DNA from: Miltoncostaea sp050250915
GTDB lineage: Bacteria > Actinomycetota > Thermoleophilia > Miltoncostaeales > Miltoncostaeaceae
DNA length: 64,000 nt
Reading direction: 5' to 3'
Assembly: GCA_050250915.1 (NCBI GenBank)
Contig: JBFWNT010000001.1
Span: 1 to 64,000, forward strand
The notes beneath the pieces were generated by a model. That model saw nothing but the letters and a program-made list of their open reading frames with translations. It ran no database searches and was not told where the DNA came from. The position numbers and the translations under genes were made by a program. Positions 39,535 to 52,568 of this stretch are shown here, piece by piece; position 1 is the first letter of the stretch, and every line of letters starts with the position of its first letter.

Positions 39535-42240
39535 TCACGGGCCGGGGCCCTCCTGGGCGATGCGCGCGGCCACCGCCGCCCGCCCGCGGGCGCCGAGCTT
39601 GGCGAACACCCGCGACAGGTGGGTCTCCACGGTCTTCTCGCTCAGGTGGATGCGGGCCCCGATCTGACGGTTGGTGAGCCCCTCGGCGACCAGGCCGGCG
39701 ATCTCGCGCTCGCGGCGCGACAGGGAGGCCACCCCGGCGTCGCCGGCCGCCCGCGGCGCGCCGGTCCCCACCCTCCGGCCCAGGCGGCGCAACTCGCGCA
39801 CCGCCTGGTCGCGCACCCGTCCGGCGCCACACGCCGCCGCGCCGTGCCACGCCCGCTCCAGCAGCGCGATGGCGCCCTCGCGGTCGCCGGCCGCCCGGGC
39901 CCGGCCGGCCAGCAGCTGCGCCCGGGCGACGTCCAGCTGCGCCCCGAGCTCCCGTGCCGCGTCCAGGGCCGCATCGGCGTGGGCCGCCGCCGCGGTCGCA
40001 TCCCCCGCGTCCAGCGCGACGGCCGCCGCCGCCCGCGCGACGGCCGCCCCGGGGCCGGCCAGGCCCAGCCCCGCGGCGACCGCCCCCGCCGTCGCGACGC
40101 GCGCGGCGGCCTCCTCGGCGCGGCCCTCGGCGAGCAGCGCGTCGACGAGCCACGGGGTCCAGCGGCACACCCAGCCCGGGTCGGCGTCGTAGGCGGCGAG
40201 CAGCGGGACGGCCCGGGCGTGCTCGCCGCGCGCGACCAGGACCGCCCCCAGCACCGCCCGCGAGATCGTGCCGAGCACCGACGCGTCGAGGCGCTCCGCC
40301 AGCCGGGCGCTCTCCGTCGCGTCGGCCGTCGCGGCTTCCAGGTCCCCGCCCTCCAGCAGCGTCCACGCCCGCATCCAGAGCGCCCACTGGACCGCCTGGT
40401 CGCGGCCGGTCACGCGCGCCGCCTGCTCCACCTCGTCGGCCGCGCGGACCGCCTCGCCGATGCGGCCGAGGAGCGACAGCGCCACCACCGCCGCGGCGGC
40501 CGGGCCGACCGCGGCGATGCCGTCCCCGCGGCGCCGGGCCGCCGCGGCGACCCGCTCGCCGGCCATGACCGCCGCGTCCAGGTCCTCCACCGCCAGCGCG
40601 GCCCACGGGACGGCCGTCGGCAGGTCGCCGGCCGCCACCAGCGCGTCGTCGGACGCCCCGGCCAGCGCGTCGAGCGCCCCCGCGACCTCGACCCGGGCGT
40701 CGTCGATCCGTCCGGCATGGAGCAGCGCGACGCCCAGCAGGGCGCCCGTCGCGCTGCGCACCACCGGGTCGGCGCCGCCGCGCTCGCGCGCCTGCCGCGC
40801 GCGGGCCGCGGTCGCCTCGCCATCGCCCCGCTCGTACGCGGCCAGCGCCAGCTCGCACAGCAGGCGCCCGGGCCAGGGCTCCGGCGGCGCGAGGCCCAGC
40901 GCCCGCTCCAGCCGGATCCGGGCGGCGTCGTGGCGGCCCAGCAGGCGCTCGGCGCCCGCCGCCACCACGGCCATCCGGGCGGTCTCGTCCGGCTCCTCGG
41001 CGACGTGCTCGGCGGCGACGGCCAGCACCTCGTCCGGCCGCCCAGCCTGGGACAGCGCCTCCGCCAGCTCCACCCGCCGCGCCCCTCTCCGCCCCGGGTC
41101 GATGCGCCGGGCGGCGGCCAGCCACCCGGCGGCGACCCCGGGGGCGTCCCCGCGCACGGCCGCCGCCGCCGCCCGCAGCGTCGCGGCCGCGTCGCGGTCG
41201 CCGGGCTCCGCGGCCGCCGCCAGGTGCACGGCCTGCACCGCCGCGGGCGCCGCCCGTCCGCGCAGGGCTGCCGCCGCCGCGGCGTGACCCGCGATGCGGC
41301 GGCCCGCGGGCATCCGCTCGGTGATGGCCGCCCGCACCACGGGGTGCCGGAACGCGAACCGGCGCGGATCGCCGGTCGCCTGCGCCAATCCGCTCGCCAG
41401 CGCCTCGTCGAGCGCGCCGAGCAGGGCGGGCCCGCCAAGGCCGGCCACCGCCCCCGCCAGGTCCAGGTCGAACGGGTCCCCGGCGATGGCGGCGCCCGCC
41501 AGGAGCGCCCGCGCGTCCGGTCCGAGGCGGCCGACCTCCACCGCGACGGCGCTCAGCAGCCCCCCGGGCAGCTCGGCGCCCGGCCCGGTGCGGGCGAGCT
41601 CCTGGAGCAGGAGCGGATTGCCCCCGGCGCTCCGCGCCATCCGCGCGCGGGCGGCGGGGTCGGCGACGCCGGCGAGGATCGCCTCGGACGCGTCCGTTGC
41701 GAGGGGCGCCAGATCGAGCAGCACCGCCCCCGGGCCCGCCGCGGCGGCCAGGCGGTCGGCGACGGCACCCGGGCGCGCCGCGAGCGCCAGCAGGTGCGGT
41801 CGCTCGAGCGGCCGGCGCAGCAGGTGCTCGACCAGCTCGAGCGTGGCCGGGTCGCACCAGTGGACGTCGTCCAGCACCAGCGCCGGAGGCCGCGCCCCGC
41901 GCAGGTCCTCCAGGGCCCGCCGGATCTCCCGGTGCCGGCGCCACCGCTCCGCCGGGGACGACGGCGCGCCGTCGCCGTCCAGGAGACCCGCGGCGGCGGG
42001 GTCGAGCAGGTCGGCGACCGGGGCGAGGGGGACCTCGCGCTCGAACTCCGTCGCGCGGGCGCCCCGGACCGTCAGGCGCCCGGCCGCCAGCCGCGGCAGC
42101 TCCCCCAGCATGCGGGTCTTCCCGATGCCCGCCTCGCCGCGCACCAGCACCGTCCGTGCGCCGCCGCCGGCCACCTCCTCGACGGCTCCCGCCAGCGACC
42201 CCAGCTCGGCGTCGCGTCCCACGAGGAGGGTCCCCGGCAC
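39535..42240 (-). CDS. large ATP-binding LuxR-family (LAL/MalT-like) regulator
   Basis: A 901-residue STAND-type transcription regulator. An N-terminal AAA-like NTPase has Walker A RGEAGIGKTR (about residues 34-43) and Walker B ALVLDDVHWCD (about 118-128). A long Ala-rich helical repeat region (about 330-830) follows, and a C-terminal LuxR HTH (LSRREREIAGLVAEG, QIGARIHLSEKTVETHLSRV). TACGCT 6 bases before GTG 42240 suggests a leaderless message. The divergent SnoaL-like gene is the likely target. The bound ligand is not known. Confidence 0.88.
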   Translation of the reverse strand: MPGTLLVGRDAELGSLAGAVEEVAGGGARTVLVRGEAGIGKTRMLGELPRLAAGRLTVRGARATEFEREVPLAPVADLLDPAAAGLLDGDGAPSSPAERWRRHREIRRALEDLRGARPPALVLDDVHWCDPATLELVEHLLRRPLERPHLLALAARPGAVADRLAAAAGPGAVLLDLAPLATDASEAILAGVADPAARARMARSAGGNPLLLQELARTGPGAELPGGLLSAVAVEVGRLGPDARALLAGAAIAGDPFDLDLAGAVAGLGGPALLGALDEALASGLAQATGDPRRFAFRHPVVRAAITERMPAGRRIAGHAAAAAALRGRAAPAAVQAVHLAAAAEPGDRDAAATLRAAAAAVRGDAPGVAAGWLAAARRIDPGRRGARRVELAEALSQAGRPDEVLAVAAEHVAEEPDETARMAVVAAGAERLLGRHDAARIRLERALGLAPPEPWPGRLLCELALAAYERGDGEATAARARQARERGGADPVVRSATGALLGVALLHAGRIDDARVEVAGALDALAGASDDALVAAGDLPTAVPWAALAVEDLDAAVMAGERVAAAARRRGDGIAAVGPAAAAVVALSLLGRIGEAVRAADEVEQAARVTGRDQAVQWALWMRAWTLLEGGDLEAATADATESARLAERLDASVLGTISRAVLGAVLVARGEHARAVPLLAAYDADPGWVCRWTPWLVDALLAEGRAEEAAARVATAGAVAAGLGLAGPGAAVARAAAAVALDAGDATAAAAHADAALDAARELGAQLDVARAQLLAGRARAAGDREGAIALLERAWHGAAACGAGRVRDQAVRELRRLGRRVGTGAPRAAGDAGVASLSRREREIAGLVAEGLTNRQIGARIHLSEKTVETHLSRVFAKLGARGRAAVAARIAQEGPGP

Positions 42241-42246
42241 GCGGCC

Positions 42247-42252
42247 AGCGTA
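42247..42252 (-). promoter_or_regulatory. -10-like hexamer TACGCT before the LAL regulator
   Basis: TACGCT on the minus strand ends exactly 6 bases before the GTG at 42240. Confidence 0.45.
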
Positions 42253-42332
42253 GTCGAGGGATCCCCCCGATGTTCGGCGCGGGGCCCGCTGCGAGCGTCC
42301 CCCCACCGACCCGTCGAGACCGGAGGACCACC

Positions 42333-42776
42333 ATGAGCACCACCACCGCACACGCCCCCGCCCGCGAGCGCAACCAGGCCGCGTGGCGCACCGCCGCCGA
42401 GCTCCTCTACGCGGGGCGGCTGGAGGAGTTCCTGGACCGCTGGGTCCCGGAGGGCCGCTACGAGGTGGCCTACCCGATCGGCGACGTCCCGCCCGCCGTG
42501 CAGGGACGCGACGCCCTGCGGGCCCTGTTCGCCGGCTTCGGCGCGGCCGTCACCGCGATCGCGGTGCACGACGTGCGCTTCCACCAGACCGACGACCCCG
42601 ACGTCGTGTTCGTGGAGGAGCGGATGGTCGCCGAGCTCGCCGACGGCGGCCGCTACGAGAACCGGCTCGCGATCCGGGTGACGTTCCGGGACGGGCGCAT
42701 CGCCGAGATGTTCGAGTACTACGGCGAGGCGGCCCACGAGCGCATGCTGCGCCGCCTGGGGGTGGTGGCCGGCTGA
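42333..42776 (+). CDS. SnoaL-like polyketide-cyclase-fold protein
   Basis: A 147-residue NTF2-like protein with RLEEFLDRWVPEGRYEVAYP, VQGRDALRALFAGF and LAIRVTFRDGRIAEMFEYYG. The pattern resembles SnoaL-like ketosteroid-isomerase-fold proteins. GGAGGA precedes ATG 42333. Divergent from the LAL regulator, with 92 bases between starts, which suggests regulated expression. Substrate unknown. Confidence 0.82.
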   Translation: MSTTTAHAPARERNQAAWRTAAELLYAGRLEEFLDRWVPEGRYEVAYPIGDVPPAVQGRDALRALFAGFGAAVTAIAVHDVRFHQTDDPDVVFVEERMVAELADGGRYENRLAIRVTFRDGRIAEMFEYYGEAAHERMLRRLGVVAG

Positions 42777-42822
42777 GCGGTCGTGGGTGCCCCGCGGCGC
42801 GCCCCCCGGGGCCCCCCGCCGG

Positions 42823-44397
42823 CTAGGAGCGCATCTTCGCGGCGTGCTCGCTGATGCGGGCGGCCAGGTCCTTCGCCGAGGCGTCGTACGCCGCGCCGTC
42901 CGCCCAGGTGCCGCGCGGGTCGAGCAGCGCGGAGTCCACGCCCTCGATGGCGGTCGGCACCTCGAACCCGAAGTTCGGGTCGGTGCGGGTGGGCGCGCCG
43001 TCCAGGGCGCCCGACAGCGCGGCCCGGACGATCGCGCGCGTGGCGCCGATCGGCATGCGTGAGCCGGTCCCGTACGGGCCGCCCGTCCAGCCGGTGTTGA
43101 CGAGCCAGGTGGAGACGTCGTGCTGCTCGATCTTGCCGCCCAGCAACTCGGCGTACACGGCCGGGGGCTGCGGCAGGAACGCGGCGCCGAAGCACGCGCT
43201 GAAGGTGGCCTGCGGCTCGACGACGCCCACCTCGGTGCCCGCGACCTTCGCGGTGTAGCCGGCCAGGAACAGGTCCATCGCCTGCTCGGAGGTCAGCTTG
43301 GCGACGGGCGGCAGCACGCCGAACGCGTCGGCGGTCAGCATCACGATGGCCGACGGGTGGCCGGCGCGCGCGTCGGGGACCGTGTTGGGGATCGACTCGA
43401 GCGGGTAGGCGGCGCGGGTGTTCTCGGTCTTGGAGGCGTCGTCCAGGTCCAGGCGGCGGGTGGCCGGGTCCATCACGACGTTCTCGAGCACCGTCCCGAA
43501 CATGCGGGTCGTCGCGAAGATCTCGGGCTCGCCCTCGGGCGAGAGGTTGATGACCTTCGCGTAGCAGCCGCCCTCGATGTTGAAGACGCCGTCGTCGCTC
43601 CAGCCGTGCTCGTCGTCGCCGATCAGCGGGCGGGTGGAGTCGGTGGAGAGGGTGGTCTTGCCGGTGCCGGACAGGCCGAAGAAGAGGGCCACCCGGCCGT
43701 CGGCGCCGACGTTGGCGGAGCAGTGCATCGACAGGACGCCCCGGTGGGGGAGCCGGTCGTTCATGAGCGTGAAGATCGACTTCTTGATCTCGCCGGCGTA
43801 GTACGTGCCGCCGATCAGGATCTCCAGGTCGGTCAGGTGCAGCGACACGAAGTTGTCCTGGCGCACGCCGTCGGCCGGGCCGTCCGCGGTGAAGCTCGGC
43901 GCGTGGAGGATGAGGGCCTGGGGCTGGAAGCTCTCGATCTCCTCGTCGCCGGGCACCCGGAACAGGGTCTGGGCGAAGAGGGCGTGCCAGGGGCTCTCGG
44001 TCACGATGCGGACCGACAGCTGCTCCTTCGGGTCGGCGCCCGCGTAGGAGTCGATGACGTACAGGTCGTTCGCGCCGGAGAGGTGACCCCGGAGGCGCTC
44101 GCCCAGGGAGGCGTGGTTCTCGGGGGAGATGGGCTGGTTGATGTCGCCCCACCACACCCGGTCCTCGCTGCCGGGCTCACGGACGACGAACTTGTCCTTC
44201 GGCGAGCGGCCGGTGTGTACGCCGGTCGAGACGACGAGGGGTCCGCCCTCGGCGATCTCCGCGTCCCCCGCGGTGATCGCGTGCTCGTAGAGGGCGGGCG
44301 CCGTGAGGTTCCACCACACGGTCCCGGAAGGGGTGATCCCGTGGGTCTCGAGCCCGACGGCACCACCCCGCGACGTCGTCGCCTGATCAATCGCCAC
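42823..44397 (-). CDS. pckA: phosphoenolpyruvate carboxykinase (ATP)
   Basis: Converts oxaloacetate to PEP with ATP, the entry to gluconeogenesis. The 524-residue protein contains TGRSPKDKF (about 61-69), the kinase-1a P-loop FGLSGTGKTTLS (about 240-251), the kinase-2 motif IGDDEHGWSDDGVFN (about 258-272), NLSPEGEPEI, and RMPIGATRAIV near the C-terminus. This is the ATP-dependent rather than the GTP-dependent family common in Actinobacteria. GTG at 44397 starts 2 bases after the permease stop. Confidence 0.95.
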   Translation of the reverse strand: MAIDQATTSRGGAVGLETHGITPSGTVWWNLTAPALYEHAITAGDAEIAEGGPLVVSTGVHTGRSPKDKFVVREPGSEDRVWWGDINQPISPENHASLGERLRGHLSGANDLYVIDSYAGADPKEQLSVRIVTESPWHALFAQTLFRVPGDEEIESFQPQALILHAPSFTADGPADGVRQDNFVSLHLTDLEILIGGTYYAGEIKKSIFTLMNDRLPHRGVLSMHCSANVGADGRVALFFGLSGTGKTTLSTDSTRPLIGDDEHGWSDDGVFNIEGGCYAKVINLSPEGEPEIFATTRMFGTVLENVVMDPATRRLDLDDASKTENTRAAYPLESIPNTVPDARAGHPSAIVMLTADAFGVLPPVAKLTSEQAMDLFLAGYTAKVAGTEVGVVEPQATFSACFGAAFLPQPPAVYAELLGGKIEQHDVSTWLVNTGWTGGPYGTGSRMPIGATRAIVRAALSGALDGAPTRTDPNFGFEVPTAIEGVDSALLDPRGTWADGAAYDASAKDLAARISEHAAKMRS

Positions 44398-44399
44398 CT

Positions 44400-45593
44400 T
44401 CAGCCCCCCGCCTTCGCGTCCGCCAATTTCCGCTCACCCGAGCGCCCGAGGGCCCAGTAGACCACGGCCGGAAGTGCCGTGGCGACGGGGAGCGCGAGGC
44501 TGGAGCCTGCCATGTCCAGGCCGATACCGCACGCAAACCCGAGCGTCCATGACGAAAGTCCCGCGACTCGCCAGCCGGGCGTCGCGCCCCCGCCGCGGAC
44601 GGCGTGGACCACGCAGACGGCCGCCAGTCCCGGCGCGGCCAGGGCCATGACCGTGAGCCACCCGAGCATCAGCTCCGAGAAGTCGAGCGCGGCGACCACG
44701 GTGCCGACGACCGTGAGCGCCACGAGCCCGGTCCGGTGGCCCACCCGCGGGACGGCGTCCGACAGGGACAGCCCGCCCGACCAGATGTTGGTCAGCACCG
44801 ACCCGGTGAACCCGACGGCGGCGAAGAGGTAGGCGATCTCCGGGCTGCCGAGGCCGCGGAGCACGTCGGCCAGGTCCCAGCTCCCCGTGACCGCCTGGAG
44901 CGCGGCGCCCGCGAGCGCGAACAGGAAGGTCGGGATCATGAGGCCCACCAGCGCGCACCACACGACGTGGCGGGGGCGGCGGAGGTCGTGGGTGAAGTCG
45001 GGGGTGCGCAGCGAGAACGCCGCGCCGTAGCCCACCACCAGCACCACGGCGGGCAGGAAGCCGATCGGGTCGGACCCGGCGTGCCCGCCGGACAGCGTCA
45101 CGTCATGGTCGGCGAACGCCAGGTGCAGGCCGTAGACCGCGAGCCCCGTCGTGGCGAGTCCCGCCGCCAGGGCGACCCACGAGAGCGCGCCCAGGCCGAA
45201 CCCGGTGATCCCGAGCATCACGACGGCGAACACGATCACCCCGACCACGTCCGGCACGTCCATCAGCCGGGCCAGCGCGACGCCGGCGACGCCGACGTTC
45301 ACGCCGAACCACCCGATCATCATCAGCAGCATCACCACGGACGCGGTGCGGCGGCTCCCCGTCTCGCCGAGCGGCCCGGCCGTGAGCGCCGCCAGCGTCT
45401 TGCCGGTCCGCTGGCCCAGCAGCCCCTGGGTGAGCGCCAGGCACCCGAGCAGCAGCACGCCCACCAGCAGCGCCGCCACCAGCTCGCCGCCGCGCAGGCC
45501 CTCGCCCACCCCACCGCCCGTCATGAGCGCGGCGGGGCTCGTACCGATCCCGACCCACGGCCCGAGCCGCCGGAGCCAGCCGTCGCGTCCCAT
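44400..45593 (-). CDS. NCS1-like purine/cytosine permease family membrane protein
   Basis: A 397-residue transporter with about 11-12 membrane segments. WVGIGTSPAALMTGG near the N-terminus, LTQGLLGQRTGKTLAAL and SLRTPDFTHDLRRPRHV around residue 205 resemble the CodB/NCS1 group that carries nucleobases or related compounds with Na+ or H+. The substrate cannot be fixed. TACGAT stands 6 bases before ATG 45593. It is immediately upstream of pckA. Confidence 0.78.
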   Translation of the reverse strand: MGRDGWLRRLGPWVGIGTSPAALMTGGGVGEGLRGGELVAALLVGVLLLGCLALTQGLLGQRTGKTLAALTAGPLGETGSRRTASVVMLLMMIGWFGVNVGVAGVALARLMDVPDVVGVIVFAVVMLGITGFGLGALSWVALAAGLATTGLAVYGLHLAFADHDVTLSGGHAGSDPIGFLPAVVLVVGYGAAFSLRTPDFTHDLRRPRHVVWCALVGLMIPTFLFALAGAALQAVTGSWDLADVLRGLGSPEIAYLFAAVGFTGSVLTNIWSGGLSLSDAVPRVGHRTGLVALTVVGTVVAALDFSELMLGWLTVMALAAPGLAAVCVVHAVRGGGATPGWRVAGLSSWTLGFACGIGLDMAGSSLALPVATALPAVVYWALGRSGERKLADAKAGG

Positions 45594-45599
45594 CCGCCG

Positions 45600-45605
45600 A
45601 TCGTA
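45600..45605 (-). promoter_or_regulatory. -10-like hexamer TACGAT before the permease-pckA pair
   Basis: TACGAT on the minus strand ends exactly 6 bases before the ATG at 45593. Confidence 0.5.
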
Positions 45606-45624
45606 TCCCCGCCGCGAGCACCGA

Positions 45625-45630
45625 TATCCT
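45625..45630 (+). promoter_or_regulatory. -10-like hexamer TATCCT
   Basis: TATCCT ends exactly 6 bases before the GTG at 45637. Confidence 0.45.
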
Positions 45631-45636
45631 GCGCGC

Positions 45637-46401
45637 GTGGGCGAGCGCACCGCGTACACCCCGGGCACCTTCTGCTGGGTCGACCTGGGCGCGCGTGACC
45701 CGGAGGCGGCCGGCGCCTTCTACGCGGCGGTGCTCGGGTGGGAGATGGGTCCCTCGGGCGGGCCCGAGACGGCCGACTACCGCCTGGCCCTGGTCGACGG
45801 GATGTCGGTCGCCGGGGTCTACCGGGGGCAGGCCGGGACGCCCGCCTGGACGTCCTACGTGAGCGTGGAGGACGCCGACGCGGCCTGCGCGCGGGCGGTC
45901 GCGCTGGGCGGCGCCGTCGCGATGGGCCCGGTTCAGGTGCTCGACCTGGGCCGCAGCGCGCTGCTCACCGACCCCCAGGGCGCGGCGGTCGCGATCTGGG
46001 AGCCGGGGGCGATGCCCGGCGCGGCGATGGTCAACGACCCCGGAGCCCTGACCCTGAACCAGCTCAACACCCACGACGTGCCGGGCGCGATCGCCTTCTA
46101 CACCGGGCTGTTCGGGTGGGAGGTCGAGCAGGTCGTGGAGGACCCCTTCCCGTACTGGGGCATCCGCAACGCCGGCTGGCTCAACGGCGGGATGATGGGC
46201 CTCGGGCACGACAACCCGGCCCCGCCCCATTGGCTGCCGTACTTCACCGTCGAGGATGTGGACGGCGCGGATGCGGCGGTCGTCGACGCCGGCGGCGCGG
46301 TGGTGGTGCCGGTCATGCCGGCGGGCGAGGGGCGGATCCTGGTGGCGATGGACCCCCAGGGCGCGGCGTTCGCCGTGTTCGAGGGGCGCGTCGATCCGTA
46401 G
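45637..46401 (+). CDS. VOC-superfamily (glyoxalase-like) protein, two domains
   Basis: A 254-residue protein with two vicinal-oxygen-chelate repeats. The first starts GTFCWVDLGARDPEAAGAFYAAVLGWEM (in pieces, about residues 9-36) and the second LNQLNTHDVPGAIAFYTGLFGWEV (about 136-159), each ending in DPQGA-A-A-[IV]. Such paired-domain proteins bind metals and small molecules; many are uncharacterised hydroxylase or resistance relatives. GTG at 45637 follows TATCCT by 6 bases. A MetE-like gene follows. Confidence 0.85.
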   Translation: MGERTAYTPGTFCWVDLGARDPEAAGAFYAAVLGWEMGPSGGPETADYRLALVDGMSVAGVYRGQAGTPAWTSYVSVEDADAACARAVALGGAVAMGPVQVLDLGRSALLTDPQGAAVAIWEPGAMPGAAMVNDPGALTLNQLNTHDVPGAIAFYTGLFGWEVEQVVEDPFPYWGIRNAGWLNGGMMGLGHDNPAPPHWLPYFTVEDVDGADAAVVDAGGAVVVPVMPAGEGRILVAMDPQGAAFAVFEGRVDP

Positions 46402-46435
46402 GGACGAGCTGGCGGCGCTCGGGATCCAGCTCCCG

Positions 46436-46927
46436 GTGCTGCCCACCATCGCGCTCGGCGCGCTGCCGGGCGAGCCGGACTGGGCGGCGCGGCTCGCGCG
46501 CATCGGCCTGGACGTGGCCGCCAGCGGGGCCGATGAGGACACCCCCGCCACCATCGCCGCCGCCCGCGCCGCCGCGCCGCACCTTCCGCTGAAGGCGCGC
46601 GCCGTCGACGCCGGCGCCTTCGACGGCATGCGCGGGCTCATCGTCGAGACCCCCGGCGACGCGCCGCCCGGCACCTACCTGCTGGGCGACGGCGACGCCG
46701 CCATCGAGGGGGTGGACGGCGCCTCCGACGAGGTGGAGGACGTGATGGACGTCGCCCGCCGCACCCTCGACGCCGCCCGCGAGGGCGTCCCGTCGGGGCT
46801 GTGGGTGGTCGCCACCCCCGGGCTCGAGCTGCTCGACCCGGAGGTGGTGGAGCGCAAGCTCGCCGTCCTGGCGGAGGGCGCCCGCCAGGCGCGCCTCTAC
46901 CTGGCGAAGGAGCAGTTCGACACCTAG
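46436..46927 (+). CDS. degenerate MetE C-terminal-like protein
   Basis: About 163 residues. LPTIALGALPGEPDW and ARIGLDVAASGADEDTP near the N-terminus, and VPSGLWVVATPGLELLDPEVVERKL near the C-terminus, align by eye with the C-terminal barrel of cobalamin-independent methionine synthase (its P-T-T-x-G-S-x-P start and the L-W-x-x-P-D-C-G-L-K zinc loop). Here the zinc Cys is replaced (TPG for DCG) and the barrel is much shorter. The gene is therefore probably not a methionine synthase. The start is uncertain: GTG at 46436, or CTG at 46409 behind TAGGGA. The stop shares CTAG with the cupin gene. Confidence 0.6.
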   Translation: MLPTIALGALPGEPDWAARLARIGLDVAASGADEDTPATIAAARAAAPHLPLKARAVDAGAFDGMRGLIVETPGDAPPGTYLLGDGDAAIEGVDGASDEVEDVMDVARRTLDAAREGVPSGLWVVATPGLELLDPEVVERKLAVLAEGARQARLYLAKEQFDT

Positions 46928-47403
46928 AGCAGCAGCTCGCATCCGTGGGCGCGGGCGACCGACGCGATGTGCGGGACGTCCGGCGGCCCGTCCGGGGGCG
47001 GGGGCAGCGTGCGGGTCCCGGCCGGCACGCTCATCTCGCGGATCATCTCGTCGAAGCGGCCGCCGGGGGTGAGGATGAACAGCATCCGGCAGCCCTCGGG
47101 GCCGACGGAGTAGCGGTGGGGGATCGTCCGCGGGCCGAACGCGACGTCGCCGGCCGCGGCGGGGATGGTCTCGCCTCCGACCTCGAAGGTCACGCCGCCC
47201 TCGAGGATGACGAACGTCTCGTCGTCGTGGTGGTGCACGTGGAGCGGCGCCTCGGCGCCCGGGGGCTCGGTGACCTGGAGGATGCTGAGCGCCCCCCCGG
47301 TGGCCTCGTGGGCCAGGAGCGTCTCGGTCAGGGCTCCCAGGAACCAGCGCGCCTCGCCGGTGCCGGCGCGGGTGAGTGTGGGGTGGAGCGTCGGTGTGTC
47401 CAT
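46924..47403 (-). CDS. cupin-domain protein
   Basis: A 159-residue single cupin. Motif 1 reads PLHVHHHDDETFVILEGG (about residues 52-69) with three likely metal His and a Glu. Motif 2 is FGPRTIPHRYSVG (about 88-100). Many such proteins are metal-binding oxygenase-like or sensory proteins. TAGCGT stands 7 bases before ATG 47403. Divergent from a LuxR-type regulator, whose target it may be. Confidence 0.85.
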   Translation of the reverse strand: MDTPTLHPTLTRAGTGEARWFLGALTETLLAHEATGGALSILQVTEPPGAEAPLHVHHHDDETFVILEGGVTFEVGGETIPAAAGDVAFGPRTIPHRYSVGPEGCRMLFILTPGGRFDEMIREMSVPAGTRTLPPPPDGPPDVPHIASVARAHGCELLL

Positions 47404-47410
47404 GCCGGCG

Positions 47411-47416
47411 ACGCTA
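47411..47416 (-). promoter_or_regulatory. -10-like hexamer TAGCGT before the cupin gene
   Basis: TAGCGT on the minus strand ends 7 bases before the ATG at 47403. Confidence 0.4.
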
Positions 47417-47473
47417 CGGCCGGCGCGGGCGCGCGGCCATTCCAGAAAGGTGGCATCCGGGGGCGGCGGCGCG

Positions 47474-47479
47474 CATGAT
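47474..47479 (+). promoter_or_regulatory. -10-like hexamer CATGAT before the LuxR gene
   Basis: CATGAT ends exactly 6 bases before the ATG at 47486. The first base departs from the TANNNT pattern. Confidence 0.3.
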
Positions 47480-47485
47480 CGCCCC

Positions 47486-48621
47486 ATGGGGACGAGCGCC
47501 CACCAGAGGGTGTCCGACCGCCTGGCCGCGGCGGCGGCGGAGGGCCCGGACCTGGTGTCGTTCTGGCGCGAGGCGGAGGACGCGATCTCGCCGCACGTCC
47601 CGCACCACATGGGCCTGTGCTGGTTCACGCTCGACCCGGCGTCGCTCCTGATCACCAGCCACTTCAACGTGGCGTTCCACGAGGTCCCGGCCGCGATGCT
47701 GGCGATGGAGCACTACGGCGACGACGTCCACGACGTCGCGGGGGTCGCACGGTCGCGCGACGGGATCTCGACGCTCCACGACGCGGCGGGCGGCGACCCC
47801 AGCGGCAGCCCCCGCTGGCGGGCGAACATGGAGCTGGGCGGCGACCAGGAGATGATCGCGGCGCTGCGGACGCCGCGCGGCGAGGCGTGGGGGGCGCTGT
47901 CGGTCCACCGCGCGCCGGGCGCGCCGACCTTCACTTCGGCGGAGGTCGCGTTCGTGCGCGCCCTGACCCCCGTCCTGGCGGAGGGGGCGCGCCGCGCGCT
48001 CCTGATGGGCGGCGCGCGCGACCCCGACGCGCCCGACGCCCCCGGCCTGATCGTGCTGGGGCCGGGCTGGGAGCTCGAGTCGGCGACGCCGGGCGCGGAG
48101 CGCTGGATCGACGAGCTGCCGGGTGGCGACTGGGCGGCGGGCCGGCTTCCGCCGTCGGTGCTGTCCGTGGGCGGGCAGGCGCTGCGCGGCGCCGAGGACC
48201 GCGACGACCCGCGGGACCTCGCGCTGACCCGCGTGCGGACCCGCTCGGGCGGCTGGGCGGTCCTGCACGGCATGACGCTGGTGACCGGCGGCGACCGGCG
48301 GGTCGCCGTGATCGCGGAGCCCGCGCACCCGGGACGCATCGCGCCTCTGCTCATGGCGGCCTACGGCCTGACGGAGCGCGAGCAGGAGGTCACCCGCCTG
48401 GTGCTCCAGGGCGACTCGACCCGCGAGATCGCCGCCGGCCTGGTGGTGTCGGAGCACACCGTGCAGCAGCACATGAAGGCGATCTTCGAGAAGACCGGCG
48501 TGCGCAGCCGCCGCGACCTGGTCGGCAAGGTGTTCATGGCGCACTACGAGCCGCGCGTGCGCGACAACGAGACGCGCGCCGCCGACGGGAGGCCCCTGCG
48601 GGGCGGTCCCGTCCCGTCCCC

Positions 48622-48625
<4 letters not shown>
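47486..48625 (+). CDS. LuxR-family transcriptional regulator with an N-terminal sensory domain
   Basis: A 379-residue regulator. The N-terminal 280 residues look like a GAF/PAS-type sensor (SFWREAEDAISPHVPHHMGL, then RRALLMGGARD and a PAS-like half with WELESATPGAERWIDELPGG). The C-terminal HTH has LTEREQEVTRLVLQG and TREIAAGLVVSEHTVQQHMK (about 297-335). It is divergent from the cupin gene, a plausible target. The stop interlocks with metH through CTAG. Confidence 0.87.
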
Positions 48626-52335
<3,710 letters not shown>

Positions 52336-52342
52336 CCGCGGG

Positions 52343-52348
52343 AGGTTA
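52343..52348 (-). promoter_or_regulatory. -10-like hexamer TAACCT before metH
   Basis: TAACCT on the minus strand ends 7 bases before the metH ATG and overlaps the end of the small gene upstream region. Confidence 0.35.
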
Positions 52349-52358
52349 GCGCGACGCG

Positions 52359-52568
52359 CTAGCCGTTCCCCTCCGGGGGCACCCGCAGCCGGGCGATCAC
52401 GGGACCCGCGAGGATGCCCGCCAGCACGATGCCCACGGCCGCGTAGCCCAGGGCCTCGCTGTCCTTCACGACGGCGATGATCCCCAGCACCGCGGCGACC
52501 GCGCAGACCACGACGAGCCGGATGGTCTTCTCGGCCCGCGGCGAGAGGCGGCGGAGCCGCTCGATCAC
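52359..52568 (-). CDS. small membrane protein at the end of the fab cluster
   Basis: A 69-residue protein with a basic amphipathic start (I-E-R-L-R-R-L-S-P-R-A-E-K) and two membrane helices (about residues 16-33 and 40-57). GTG at 52568 overlaps the fabF stop by 4 bp, so it is translated with the fatty-acid genes. Function is unknown. Confidence 0.7.
   Translation of the reverse strand: MIERLRRLSPRAEKTIRLVVVCAVAAVLGIIAVVKDSEALGYAAVGIVLAGILAGPVIARLRVPPEGNG

Noticed and set aside
52336..52358. Cobalamin riboswitch before metH
   Set aside because: Only 23 bases separate metH from the upstream gene and no B12-box-like sequence is visible there.
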